Positions 15,893-24,623 of a stretch of 64,000 nucleotides of DNA are shown here, one piece after another (position 1 is the stretch's first letter; every line of letters starts with the position of its first letter). The stretch lies in assembly GCA_013178225.1 (NCBI GenBank), contig JABLXE010000005.1, positions 1 through 64,000 of the forward strand, in the 5' to 3' direction. The position numbers and the translations under genes are program-made. The stretch is from Methanotrichaceae archaeon (GTDB taxonomy: Archaea; Halobacteriota; Methanosarcinia; Methanotrichales; Methanotrichaceae). The notes under the pieces were generated by a model. The model did not search any database and was not told where the DNA came from. It saw only the letters and a program-made list of their open reading frames with translations.

Positions 15893-16399
15893 CTAGCCAT
15901 CCTGGCTGCACTCCAGACAGACTTCGGAGGACTGATTCTCTGCGGCATCATCGCTAGAATCGTCTGTCGGTTCGGAAGCGGTCTCCTCCAGCACCACCAG
16001 ACAGCAGTCCATCCCGCCCTCAGGAGCAGTCCTGGCGAAAACGTCCGCCCTCCATTCTCCGGGCTCGGGATCGGGGATTATGTAGTACTGCAAGCTCCTG
16101 TTCCTCTGAAAGACCACAGGCAAATCAGCGGATGAATTAACGATCGCACCATCGGGCTTTCTCAGGGCCATCATCAGATCGAAGCTCGCATTTCCCCAGG
16201 TGAGGATAAAAGACACAGAACTTAAGTTGGGGGTCATAAAATGATCCAGCACCTGCGTCTCGGATGCATTTATATGACGGCATAAGGGAACGGTCACGCC
16301 TTCCGGAAGAGCACCCTGTTCTGCCTGACCGGAACAGGGAAAGCTTAGAGCCATGAACACAACAATCAGGGCCAGAATAACCGATTCAGCTTTTATCAT
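15893..16399 (-). CDS. Secreted PPC-like domain protein
   Basis: A 168-residue protein with a signal peptide (VILALIVVFMALSFPCSG). One beta-rich domain follows: SVSFILTWGNASFDLMMALRKPDG and IIPDPEPGEWRADVFARTAP, the same pattern as the N-terminal domain of the next gene. The C-terminal tail is acidic with two Cys (SSEVCLECSQDG). The stop lies 11 bp before the start chosen for the 588-residue protein, so the two form an operon and may act together outside the cell. Function is unknown. Confidence 0.7.
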   Translation of the reverse strand: MIKAESVILALIVVFMALSFPCSGQAEQGALPEGVTVPLCRHINASETQVLDHFMTPNLSSVSFILTWGNASFDLMMALRKPDGAIVNSSADLPVVFQRNRSLQYYIIPDPEPGEWRADVFARTAPEGGMDCCLVVLEETASEPTDDSSDDAAENQSSEVCLECSQDG

Positions 16400-16551
16400 A
16401 GTTGATCAAATCCAAATATAGTCAGAATGTAGTCCCTAGGCCTAAGCAGGAGGCAGAAAGGGGGCCCGGTTGATCGTGTCCCTGTAATGCATGGCTTGCG
16501 TCTTCCTGGGGGTCCCCGTGCCAGGCTCAGTCCCCTGCGGGTTGGGCCCTA

Positions 16552-16977
16552 TCAGGGCAGAGGTGGAACGGTGTAGAATTTGCTCTCATCTAATTTGTAG
16601 GGCGTGCACTTCTTATAGTTCGCGACCTTTTTAGGGTATGAGTCTCCAACTTGGGACCAATCTCCACCGTTGGCACATTTGCACAGCTGGACGCAGTCCT
16701 TATAGTAAGCTCCCTCATCGCAGGTCCTGCATTTCACACCATAGAGCCTGTATTTCACGCCATCCAGCCAAAATATACACAAGAGCTGCGGATTCTTGCA
16801 TTCCTCCACATCTTCATTCTCCAAAATCAAATATTTATTTTTTTGGCAGGATTCTTTGCAGTTCGTCGCAGCGCCGCCGGCCGGACCTGGCCCTATGAGA
16901 AAGACCAATAGCAGGGCAAGAATCAAAAAAACCGCCCAGCGATTTGACGCCACTCTCCATCTACCTGATGATGACAT
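16552..16977 (-). CDS. Small secreted Cys-rich protein
   Basis: The start is ATG 16977 (MSSSGRWRVAS), with GGTGA 5 nt upstream; a longer frame to 17061 lacks a sensible signal peptide. The product is 141 residues with a hydrophobic signal or anchor (AVFLILALLLVFLIGPGPAGG). The mature part of about 100 residues has about eleven Cys in CxxxC, CxxC and CxC spacings (CKESC, CRTC, CVQLCKC), suggesting a small disulfide-knotted extracellular protein. The TATA box lies at 17094-17108. No family was recognised. Confidence 0.65.
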   Translation of the reverse strand: MSSSGRWRVASNRWAVFLILALLLVFLIGPGPAGGAATNCKESCQKNKYLILENEDVEECKNPQLLCIFWLDGVKYRLYGVKCRTCDEGAYYKDCVQLCKCANGGDWSQVGDSYPKKVANYKKCTPYKLDESKFYTVPPLP

Positions 16978-17061
16978 ATTAATCACCGAATTTTGACCGA
17001 CATCCAAGAGGGCTCTTCGCTGACATGCACCTCTCACGAAATGAGCCGCCCCCCAAATCAC

Positions 17062-17560
17062 CTAACCATAAATAATGCAGGCCAGTCAGTAATAAAAGTA
17101 TAAATAGGTTTCTCAGCCCTTTAATAGAAATACCTATATCAGCAGGCGCTGCCATTAAACATTATTAAGAATCATTTTTTAGAAGCTGAAAATCTTATCC
17201 AAAAATATCATGCACAGTTTTCCAGCCTTTGAGCTGCGGAACTCTCGCGAATATCCCAAAAACATCATTCGCAAGTGCTTGCTTCAACGCTCACTAAAAC
17301 ATTATTTCGATACCTGTACAGGAGATTGTAGCAATAATGCTCGATTATATAGGATTGACTTCCTGGCATTGACTCGAATGGTTGAGAGAAAGAAATTATA
17401 TATTTTAAATGGCATGATGTCATTTTTCAGAAATCCCAACAGGATCCGGCCGCACAGTTTCACCGCTTTTCTGTCAGGAAAGGATATTTCGCTATCCGCA
17501 ACATGGTTCATGGCCCCAGCAGTCGGCGCTGCCCGAACTCTGCCAATCTATGCCAGAGGA
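17062..17560. other. Intergenic interval with divergent promoters
   Basis: About 500 bp without a supported gene. It contains the minus-strand TATA box CTATTTATACTTTT (17094-17108) for the Cys-rich gene. Short frames on both strands have no recognisable features. Confidence 0.5.
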
Positions 17561-17568
17561 GAAATCTA

Positions 17569-17575
17569 TTTATAG
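17569..17575 (+). promoter_or_regulatory. TATA box for the small membrane protein
   Basis: CTATTTATAGCATATG, 48 bp before the TTG start at 17623. Confidence 0.55.
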
Positions 17576-17622
17576 CATATGGGAAAGAATGTGAAGAAGA
17601 TAAACTTAGGAGGAGGAGCAAA

Positions 17623-17919
17623 TTGCTATCATCTATGCTGAGCACAGTCAGCAGCACGTTAAGCACGACCAGCACCCTCAGCACTACCTCGACCGTAACT
17701 TCTTCGGTCGTCAGCATGTTCGCCACCATCGGGGTATCTGAGATAAGCATCATCACCGTTATCTGTCTCATCGCTCTGCTCAGCGCCTCGGAGATCCTTT
17801 CCGCTTCCTCGCTGTGGAATCGGCGGCTGGCCACCATGCTCAACCTGGCCATTTTCCCCATGGTCATAACGTTCTTTGCCATAGTGCTGTTCAAGGTCGT
17901 AGAAGTATTGAACCAGTGA
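17623..17919 (+). CDS. Small two-segment membrane protein with Ser/Thr-rich N-terminus
   Basis: The start is TTG 17623, because AGGAGGAG (17610-17617) lies 5 nt before it; the frame is open further upstream but that part reads as non-coding. The 98-residue product begins with a Ser/Thr-rich stretch (SSMLSTVSSTLSTTSTLSTT), followed by two membrane segments (about residues 34-56 and 71-94) separated by a short basic loop (SLWNRRLATM). It is encoded alone between divergent genes. No family was recognised, and the Ser/Thr stretch could be a glycosylated or low-complexity surface tail. Confidence 0.6.
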   Translation: MLSSMLSTVSSTLSTTSTLSTTSTVTSSVVSMFATIGVSEISIITVICLIALLSASEILSASSLWNRRLATMLNLAIFPMVITFFAIVLFKVVEVLNQ

Positions 17920-18022
17920 TCGGGCTGCCTTTTTTGGCCTGCTCATTCTCTAAGCTACTTTTAGGTTTATTCCTTAAAATTGTTAGCATTTTGTTGAGCT
18001 GCCACAAGGAGCCTAAGGTTCA

Positions 18023-18892
18023 TTAAAGCGATTTTCTGAAATCGATTCCGGGCGGAAGCCGCCCCAGAAACGTTGCCAGAAATACAAACACTAATCCAGA
18101 AGCCAGGATGATGTCGATCAGCATTTCAGGAAAGGCGGGCGAGACCAGGAACAACGAGACGTTGGTCAGCCCGTGGGCCACGGCTAATACCGGCAGGCTC
18201 CTGGTGATCCAGAACAGCACGCCAAACACCACCCCGGCCAGCGATACGTACAGGAGCTCCAGGGGCAGGTGATAGCCGGAGTGCATAAACCCGAAAAGGA
18301 CCGATGCCATCAACAGCCCGAGGACCGCTCCCAACCTCCCCTCCATGACGGTCTGCAGAGCCGAGCGGAAGACGAACTCCTCCACCAGGCCCACGAACAG
18401 GATCATCGATAAGGAGAGCGCCAGGACGTTTCTCACGCTGAAGTCGGGTATCAGCACCCCGGTGCTGAGCACTCTGTATTCACCGTAGCCCAGGGAGAAT
18501 CCCACTGCCACGGCCAGAGGAAGGTAAAACCAGAAACCTTTCAGCGTCAATCCCAATTCGGAATAGGTAAACATCTTCTCCTTGATGATGAAGTAGATGG
18601 GAAAGAACATCGGAGCATACACCAGAGGATAGGAGTAAAGCGTCAGCTGAAAGAAGACCGGCATGGCCACGTTGAGAAGCCTGAAGAGAGGAAGCAGCAT
18701 CAGCGCCGCAAAAATTCGCCCCTCCAGGTACATGGCGGACAGGACCAGCAGGGTCAGGTTGAAGGCGTGAATGATCATGGCCGCCTCCATATATCCGAAG
18801 AAAATCAGCATCTCCGCCAGCACAATGAGAGAGACCGGAATTAGAAGGTCTAGACTGTATTTATTGATGTAGTCAGCTCTCATCTCCGGCAC
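18023..18892 (-). CDS. CPBP-family intramembrane metalloprotease (CAAX protease-like)
   Basis: A 289-residue protein with about eight membrane segments. The three conserved motifs of the family (Rce1/Abi/CPBP) are present: EExxxR at Glu171-Glu172-Arg176 (VEEFVFRSALQ), FxxxH ending at His204 (FGFMHSGYH), and HxxxN at His240-Asn244 (AHGLTNVSLF). These form the intramembrane glutamate protease site. In eukaryotes Rce1 trims prenylated proteins; prokaryotic members act on unknown peptides or in bacteriocin immunity. It is transcribed divergently from 19073 with no linked gene. The start could be the ATG at residue 4. Confidence 0.88.
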   Translation of the reverse strand: MPEMRADYINKYSLDLLIPVSLIVLAEMLIFFGYMEAAMIIHAFNLTLLVLSAMYLEGRIFAALMLLPLFRLLNVAMPVFFQLTLYSYPLVYAPMFFPIYFIIKEKMFTYSELGLTLKGFWFYLPLAVAVGFSLGYGEYRVLSTGVLIPDFSVRNVLALSLSMILFVGLVEEFVFRSALQTVMEGRLGAVLGLLMASVLFGFMHSGYHLPLELLYVSLAGVVFGVLFWITRSLPVLAVAHGLTNVSLFLVSPAFPEMLIDIILASGLVFVFLATFLGRLPPGIDFRKSL

Positions 18893-19041
18893 CTTTCAAG
18901 TTACATTCGCAAAGACCATAAATAGCTTCCCATCACCACCATCCGGCCGCTCCTTGCACTCCGGGCTTGTGGGGATCAATGTAGTTATGGATAATCATGC
19001 AATCGTCAGCTAAATTAAGGGTATATTGGCGCGGAGAAACT

Positions 19042-19053
19042 CATAAATACTTT
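19042..19053 (+). promoter_or_regulatory. TATA box for the 19073 operon
   Basis: ATAAATACTTTA centred about 25 bp before ATG 19073, which predicts a leaderless or nearly leaderless transcript. Confidence 0.55.
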
Positions 19054-19072
19054 ATTCAGTGTCTATCAAGCC

Positions 19073-19987
19073 ATGAGAAAGCAATGGCTTTTGTTTTTTA
19101 CGATCTACATTATTTCGTGCGCAGCTTGCGGCCTTGAAGCACTCCCAGCAAACGATGCTTCTCACAGCGATGAAGCGCGGATCACGCTCGAAGGCGGTAA
19201 CAGCCTGATCATCCCCCAGGTGGGACTGATGCAGCCAGACCGCCAGTGGACCTACCCCTTTGGCAGCTATCCGATAATCGCCGAGGGCAGCAACATCTCA
19301 GCCGCCTTCACGAGCGGCCAGCAGCTGTCCGGAACCAGAGTGAGCCTGCTGGTCTCGGGCTTCAGCATCTCTGACTTCAGCAGCCCCCAGATGGCGCTAA
19401 ACCAGAGCGCATCACCGGGGCAGGAGGCAGCGATCTCCCTGGACCGGACCGGAGACGGAGCTTTCGTTCTGCCTGGCCTTCCTGCAGGTCTGTTCAGCCT
19501 GTTTGCCCTGGATAGAGCGAATAGAACCGTGCTGGCGGCCCTGCCGGTGCTGGTTACTCCGGGACAACTGCAGCTGGAGATGGATGGCAACGTGACTGCT
19601 GGCGATATTATAGGCCTTCGCGTGCGCGATCAACCTGGGAACGAGAGCCGCATCTACGGGGCAGTTATGGTGTCTTTGAAGGACTACCGCAACGCCAGCC
19701 TGAAGACTGCGACCGACGGCCAGAACATCACCACCAATATCACCCTGGGCCAGAACTTCATGCAGATCCAAGGGGTGCCCGGCTTCTCGCGCGAATTTCT
19801 CCTGAGCCTGTTTTCGCTTCTGCCCGGAAACAGCGCTGTAGCCATGGTCGAGTCAAACCAGTCTGAGGCTACCTTCAACCTGATCAGCGACCGGGAATGG
19901 GAGACGGGAAGCTACATCCTCACCGCAGCCGTCTACTCTCAGGGCCGCGTCTCCGGCATCAAACAGGAGATAGTTGAGGTCCGGTGA
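19073..19987 (+). CDS. Secreted methanogen protein, TIGR04279-like
   Basis: A 304-residue exported protein with signal peptide (WLLFFTIYIISCAACGLEA) and a mature beta-rich region with at least ten N-x-S/T sequons. Blocks such as FPFGSYPIIAEGSNISAAF-like text near residue 63 and LPVLVTPGQLQLEMDGNVTAGD (about 160-181) recall the methanogen extracellular TIGR04279 family, which occurs beside DUF1616 genes; I make that link from memory and rate it moderate. It is the first gene of a three-gene operon: the next gene starts inside its stop codon region (GTGATGA), and a DUF1616 gene follows. It is probably part of a surface-protein complex. Confidence 0.65.
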   Translation: MRKQWLLFFTIYIISCAACGLEALPANDASHSDEARITLEGGNSLIIPQVGLMQPDRQWTYPFGSYPIIAEGSNISAAFTSGQQLSGTRVSLLVSGFSISDFSSPQMALNQSASPGQEAAISLDRTGDGAFVLPGLPAGLFSLFALDRANRTVLAALPVLVTPGQLQLEMDGNVTAGDIIGLRVRDQPGNESRIYGAVMVSLKDYRNASLKTATDGQNITTNITLGQNFMQIQGVPGFSREFLLSLFSLLPGNSAVAMVESNQSEATFNLISDREWETGSYILTAAVYSQGRVSGIKQEIVEVR

Positions 19988-21033
19988 TGAGAGCAGCACT
20001 AAACCTGCTGCTTTTCATCTCCTTTCTGTTCGCGGAATGCTCGGCCTTCGAGGTCTGGCCTGAAAATCCGCAGCCTGGCGACGTTCTGACCATCTCCGGG
20101 TCAGCCTCACCAGGAGAAGAGATCGTTTTGCGCTCGAACTTTTCCATGCAGCTTCCAGTGACCGCAGGCCGGTACGAATACCAGGCCCGGGTGGAAGTCC
20201 CGCGAAAGCCCAACCGTTTCGCGGTCACGGCCAGAGGCGTGCAGGACATGAACCTGGGGGTGAAGATGGGCCTCTGGATCACCAAGAGTTTCTCAGCCTC
20301 CAGCGGAAAGGCCTCGGTATCGCAATCGGATATTCCCCCCGGAAACTATGAGCTGAAGGTATTTGGACAGGCTCTTTCCGGCGCTTCGCAGGTGGATCTG
20401 GACGTCTCGGCCGAGACGACGGCTGTGGCGGACGCCACAGGACAATACCGTCAGGAGATCGACACCACGGGAATTCCGGCCGGCGACTATCGAATAGAGA
20501 TTCTCGGGCAATCCAGGACCGTGCACCTTGGCTCTTCAGAAGATCGCGATTATCCCTCAGAATCCGACTCCGGCCGGAGAGACCATCAAGCAGCCGGCCT
20601 TCCCAGGCCCGCTCAAAGGGAGATTACCCCACAAGTCGTTGCCTGGTACGCCGGGCAGATCGGCCTGGACCCCAACGATCCGGAACAGCATGAACTGGCC
20701 GAAGAACGCCTGAGAATCCGCATCAAAGGAGACTACTGGAGGGTGATTGCCCGCGGAGATCCTCTGACCGAGCAGGCCGGAGACTGCGAGCAGGACTACT
20801 GTCTGGTGAGGGGTACAGACGCCTGTACGGTGTGCCGGGAAAAAGAGATGCTGACCCTTGAACGAGCGCCCGAAAACGAAATTGTTGGCGTAAGCTCAGC
20901 AGTCAGGTATAGCGATAACCTCAGCAGCACAGGCCCTGATGATGAGGAGGCATCTTTCGGAGAAAACAAAGGATTTATCAGCAGAATTGTCGACTTGATC
21001 AGGGTCATGCTGGGGGGCCTGAACGGAGGATGA
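19987..21033 (+). CDS. Secreted protein with a C-terminal GLDPNDP/DYWR domain
   Basis: The start is ATG 19987, overlapping the upstream TGA by one base (GTG 19984 is an alternative). A signal peptide (ALNLLLFISFLFAECSA) is followed by Ig-like beta domains: RFAVTARGVQDMNLGVK and PPGNYELKVFG match the C-terminal part of the protein at 14115. After a Ser/Asp-rich linker, residues about 215-295 form a separate module (VVAWYAGQIGLDPNDP, GDYWRVIARGDPLTEQAGDCEQ, DYCLVRGTDACTVCREKE) with four Cys. The same module ends the DUF1616 protein directly downstream. The start of the next gene overlaps the stop (ATGA), so translation is coupled. The module function is unknown; its Cys pairs suggest disulfides or a metal site. 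Confidence 0.75.
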   Translation: MRAALNLLLFISFLFAECSAFEVWPENPQPGDVLTISGSASPGEEIVLRSNFSMQLPVTAGRYEYQARVEVPRKPNRFAVTARGVQDMNLGVKMGLWITKSFSASSGKASVSQSDIPPGNYELKVFGQALSGASQVDLDVSAETTAVADATGQYRQEIDTTGIPAGDYRIEILGQSRTVHLGSSEDRDYPSESDSGRRDHQAAGLPRPAQREITPQVVAWYAGQIGLDPNDPEQHELAEERLRIRIKGDYWRVIARGDPLTEQAGDCEQDYCLVRGTDACTVCREKEMLTLERAPENEIVGVSSAVRYSDNLSSTGPDDEEASFGENKGFISRIVDLIRVMLGGLNGG

Positions 21034-22292
21034 AGTAGATCACAGGAAGTCGACCGGATGAAGAAGATGATGCGGGATCGGCTCTGGCTACGGTTGGAGA
21101 GCGGAGCCCTCGGCTATACGGGCAACGGGAGATCATAGCGGCAGACCTGCTCCTGGCCATACTGCTGGCCATCTTCACTTTGCTCTTCACCCTGGTCCCC
21201 CAGCTATCCGATCTTCCGGTGCGCGTGCCTCTCGGCCTGTTGATGGTGCTCTTCGTGCCGGGCTATACCCTGATCGCAGCTCTTTTTCCCAAGAAAGACG
21301 ACCTTGACGGCATTGAGCGGGTGGCGCTGAGCTTCGGGCTCAGCATCGCCGTGGTGCCGCTAATCGGCCTGGGCCTGAACTACACCCCCTGGGGAATCAG
21401 GCTCACCCCGGTGGTGATATCCCTGGCCATCTTCACCGTGGCCATGGCTTTGGCAGCACATCTGCGGCGGCGCTCGCTGCCTCTGGAGATGAGGTTCTCA
21501 GTGGAGTTTCGAAAAGGCGTCGATTCCGTTAAGGAGGAGTTGATGGCCGACAGCCACAGCCGGCTGGACAAGGCCCTCACCGTCTTGCTGGTTTTATCCA
21601 TCATCGCCTCGGTGGCAGCCCTCGTCTACGTGATTGTGACCCCCAAGCAGGGGGAGAAGTTCACCGAGTTCTACATCCTGGGCCCGGGCGGAATGGCCTA
21701 TAACTATCCGACCGCGGTCCAGGCAGGAAACCAGAGCACGGTAATCGTGGGGGTGGTCAACCACGAGTACGCCCTGGTGAACTACACCATGGATATGTCG
21801 GTTAACAATTCTACCATCCTGCAAAGAAAGATCGCACTCCAGCACAACCAGACCTGGGAAAAGCCGGTGACCTACGTCCTCAACCGCCCCGGGGACAGCC
21901 AGAAGCTTCAGTTCCTGCTGTACCGGGAGAACAACTTCACCGCCCCCTACCGCGACCTGCACCTGTGGGTGAATGTGTCATCGAAATCAGACGGTGAATA
22001 CCAGAAGACTGGATCAGCCATTCCTCCTCAAGCAATGGAATGGTTTGCTCGCTATCGAGGCCTTGATCCAAACGATCCCCAGCAATATGAAAAAGCAAGA
22101 AGCGAGCTGGAAAATATGCTAAAGGAAGATTATTGGAGAATTATTTCCCGAGGAGAGCCATTAACTGAGGAAGCGGGAAATTGTGAAGACGATTATTGCC
22201 TGGTTAGGTGGAGGGGCGCTTGCGTGTCTTGTCGCGAAAGAGAGATTGAATTCCTATCTCAAAATTCACCATCATCCAACCATACAGCCTAG
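21030..22292 (+). CDS. DUF1616 membrane protein with in-frame TAG at codon 3
   Basis: ATG 21030 overlaps the upstream TGA (ATGA) and is in frame with the protein, but the third codon is TAG (21036). After it the frame runs open as SRPDEEDDAGSALATVGERS and REIIAADLLLAILLAIFTLL, the first membrane segment of a DUF1616 protein. The only other start is TTG 21180, which cuts that segment. The core has four membrane segments (about residues 44-160 from ATG 21030), then an extracellular domain rich in N-x-S/T (NYTMDMSVNNST). The last about 75 residues copy the GLDPNDP/DYWR/CLVR module of the preceding gene. That tail (from about 22010) has clearly lower GC and different codon choice than the rest, so it may be a recent fusion. 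Confidence 0.75.
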
Positions 22293-22501
22293 GATCCAAA
22301 TTTTAAGCGATTTTGTGGACGGAAACTCTTCGGCCGCTGCACTCTGCACCAACAACTATGGCCGCCTAACCTCTCCAACACCCTTTGCTTCTGCCGTCCA
22401 TCTCTCAGTTCACCCAAGACATCCCTCCACTCCAGAAGATCTTCAGAGCATCCCGGAAAGACAACCATTTCTGCAAATTCTGCAAAAATTCCATAAAGAT
22501 A

Positions 22502-23017
22502 TCACGGGCTCTTGAACAGCATCTGCAAGGCCATGCCTGCGACCTTGCGGGATTGCGCCACGGCCTCGGACCAATGTTCGCGCAAGAAGTAGAGGAAGTA
22601 GACCAGCCCCAGGCACTCCGGGATCAGCACCACCGGATTCGCCAGACCGTGGAGCAGCATCTGCAGGTAGCTCACCGGGTCCATATATTCCGCCTGAGGA
22701 AAGCCCCCCAGGAGAGGCCAGAAGAGGGTGACCGGAGACCGCCACATGAAGTCCAGCGCCAGATGGGTGAAGACGCCGAAGCACAGGGAGGCAATTCTCA
22801 TATCCCTCAGGTAGACGGCCAGGGAGATCAGAATCAGCAGGAACAGGAGGGTGTGGGCAAAGGTCCTGCCCATGGCCGGCGTCCCGAAGACCAGCTCACC
22901 CAGCGGCTTATCGATCAGGTCGGGAAGCATGGAGCCCAATAGAACGAACCACAGGTTGAGCCTCCTGCTCGGGCTGGCCGCCGCCAGCGCAAGCCCCATG
23001 TGGGCAAAGAGAAGCAT
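22502..23017 (-). CDS. YdjM/DUF457-type membrane-bound metal-dependent hydrolase
   Basis: A 171-residue protein with four membrane segments. Conserved polar residues fit the family: His6 (FAHMGLALA), LPDLIDKP (about 31-38), FAHTLLF (His about 55) and THLALDFMW (His/Asp about 84-88). Family members are annotated as inner-membrane metal-dependent hydrolases of unknown substrate. It is a single gene divergent from galE-like 23156, with an AT-rich shared promoter region between. Membrane topology and motifs are visible; the activity is only inferred. Confidence 0.8.
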   Translation of the reverse strand: MLLFAHMGLALAAASPSRRLNLWFVLLGSMLPDLIDKPLGELVFGTPAMGRTFAHTLLFLLILISLAVYLRDMRIASLCFGVFTHLALDFMWRSPVTLFWPLLGGFPQAEYMDPVSYLQMLLHGLANPVVLIPECLGLVYFLYFLREHWSEAVAQSRKVAGMALQMLFKSP

Positions 23018-23155
23018 CTTGATTTCCTCAGCCTTGAAATGTTGCCGGCGAAACTCCTATTTTGTATTTACAGAGATCAATTATTGGGCTAAGTTATTGA
23101 GCAATGGCTTTTTAATATTTTTGATCGATAACCAGATAGTCCAGAGTCGTTTCAC

Positions 23156-24082
23156 ATGCCAAAAAAATTCGTCATCACTGGGGGAGCAGGGTTCATAGGC
23201 TCAAATCTGACCCGGGCCCTGGCAAATGAGAACGAGGTAATAGTAATCGATGATCTGTCCGCCGGAAAGCGGGAGAACCTGGAGGGAGTCGAGGCTACCC
23301 TGGTAAAGGGGTCCATCCTGGACCGGGAACTCCTGAAAGACCAGTTCCGGAAGGCCGATCTGGTCTTTCACCTGGCGGCCATCGCCTCGGTTGAGAGAAG
23401 CGTCCGGGACCCGCTGCTGGTAAATGAGGTAAACCTGAACGGAACGCTGAACGTGCTGGAGGAGGCCCGCCTGGCAGGGGTTCGAAGGGTGGTGTTCTCC
23501 TCCACCGCAGCCGTCTACGGTACTTCGCCCGATCTTCCCAAGAGGGAAGACATGACGCCGGACCCTCGCTCGCCCTATGCCGTGGCCAAGCTGGCCGGCG
23601 AGCATTACTGCCGGGTCTTCTCCGAGCTTTTCGGCCTGCCGACAGTCGTCCTGCGGTTCTTCAACGTCTTCGGACCCCGCCAGGACCCGGGCTCCGAGTA
23701 CTCGGGGGTGATATCGCGCTTCATATCCGCGCTGCTGGAAGAACGAAAGCCTGTGGTCTACGGAGACGGCGAGCAGACCCGCGATTTCGTCTATGTGGCC
23801 GATGTGGTCCGGGCCCTTATCCTGGCTGGCGGCTGCAGCCGTACAGGCTCGTTCAATGTGGCCCGTGGCGAGAGCACCAGCCTGAACCGCCTCCTGGAGA
23901 TCCTGGGAAGGGTCACCGGAAGGGACGCCATCCCTCAATACCGGGAGGCCAGGCGAGGAGACATCAGGCACTCCCTGGCCGACGTCAGCCTCTACCAGGA
24001 AATGGGATATCGCCCGGAGTACAGCATTGAAGAAGGCCTCAGGAGGACTGTAGACTGGTTTTCTGAGCAGAGGCCAGGATAA
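23156..24082 (+). CDS. NAD-dependent nucleotide-sugar epimerase (UDP-glucose 4-epimerase type)
   Basis: A 308-residue short-chain dehydrogenase of the extended type. The Rossmann motif GGAGFIG is at residues 9-15 and the acidic IDDLSAGK at about 31-38, consistent with NAD rather than NADP. The catalytic set is Ser116 (FSSTAAVYG), Tyr141 and Lys145 (YAVAK). The C-terminal RGESTSLNRLLEIL and RRGDIRHSLAD blocks are typical of archaeal GalE/WbpP-like epimerases. It would supply UDP-galactose or a related sugar for glycosylation of the many secreted proteins nearby. Exact substrate is not certain. Confidence 0.88.
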   Translation: MPKKFVITGGAGFIGSNLTRALANENEVIVIDDLSAGKRENLEGVEATLVKGSILDRELLKDQFRKADLVFHLAAIASVERSVRDPLLVNEVNLNGTLNVLEEARLAGVRRVVFSSTAAVYGTSPDLPKREDMTPDPRSPYAVAKLAGEHYCRVFSELFGLPTVVLRFFNVFGPRQDPGSEYSGVISRFISALLEERKPVVYGDGEQTRDFVYVADVVRALILAGGCSRTGSFNVARGESTSLNRLLEILGRVTGRDAIPQYREARRGDIRHSLADVSLYQEMGYRPEYSIEEGLRRTVDWFSEQRPG

Positions 24083-24111
24083 GCAATAGAGTTGGGAAAT
24101 TGGGTTTTCCG

Positions 24112-24522
24112 ATGAAGGACAGGGCATCAGAGATCGCCAGGCTGCTGAGCGAGGATGGGATGTTTCAGGCCCTGGGGCTGGCGGCCCTCAGGGCGCGGGC
24201 CAGAGGTCTTTCTCCCGGAGAGATAATCACGATCTTTGGCCTGGAGATGACGGTGCAGGAAGACGAGAGCGGAGACGGCATTGTGGTGCAGTACATCTGC
24301 AGCCGAAGCCGCCTTGAAGGCCTGGCCGAAGATCTTTCCAGGGATAGAGGCATGGATCTTCAGGCCAAAAACGATGAAGAAATAGCACAGATGAGGCGCA
24401 AGATCCTGGCCGAACTCTCGCAGCTGCTCCAGCGCTGGAAGGGGATCAGCACGCAGCCAGGACCTGGCGAGAACCTGACCTTTGAAATGGCGGTTTACAG
24501 AAAGGACGATTCCTGGAGATGA
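24112..24522 (+). CDS. Hypothetical cytoplasmic protein
   Basis: A 136-residue protein from ATG 24112 (an upstream in-frame TTG at 24100 has no better support). It is charged, with no signal or membrane segments. The sequence alternates helix and strand: ARGLSPGEIITIFGLEMTVQED and GIVVQYICSRSRLEGLAEDL, ending with a helix-rich part (MRRKILAELSQLLQRW). It lies 30 bp after the epimerase gene and ends just before a convergent tRNA-His, so it may be co-transcribed with the epimerase. No family was recognised. Confidence 0.6.
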   Translation: MKDRASEIARLLSEDGMFQALGLAALRARARGLSPGEIITIFGLEMTVQEDESGDGIVVQYICSRSRLEGLAEDLSRDRGMDLQAKNDEEIAQMRRKILAELSQLLQRWKGISTQPGPGENLTFEMAVYRKDDSWR

Positions 24523-24530
24523 TACTCAGG

Positions 24531-24602
24531 GGCCGGGACCGGGATTCGAACCCAGCTTGAGGGATCCACAGTCCCACAGGATAACCACTACCCCATCCCG
24601 GC
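24531..24602 (-). tRNA. tRNA-His (GTG anticodon)
   Basis: On the minus strand GCCGGGA...TCCCGGC forms a perfect 7-bp acceptor stem. The anticodon loop CT-GTG-GA is flanked by GGGA/TCCC pairs, and the T arm contains GGTTCGAATCC. Discriminator base 73 is C, as in tRNA-His. Position -1 in the DNA is C, so the identity G-1 would have to be added after transcription. CCA is not encoded. There is no intron. Confidence 0.93.
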
Positions 24603-24623
24603 GCGCCAGGACTAGGGGAATGG

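Noticed and set aside
23201-24127. 308-codon frame on the minus strand
   Set aside because: Antisense to the epimerase gene with full Rossmann and YxxxK motifs.
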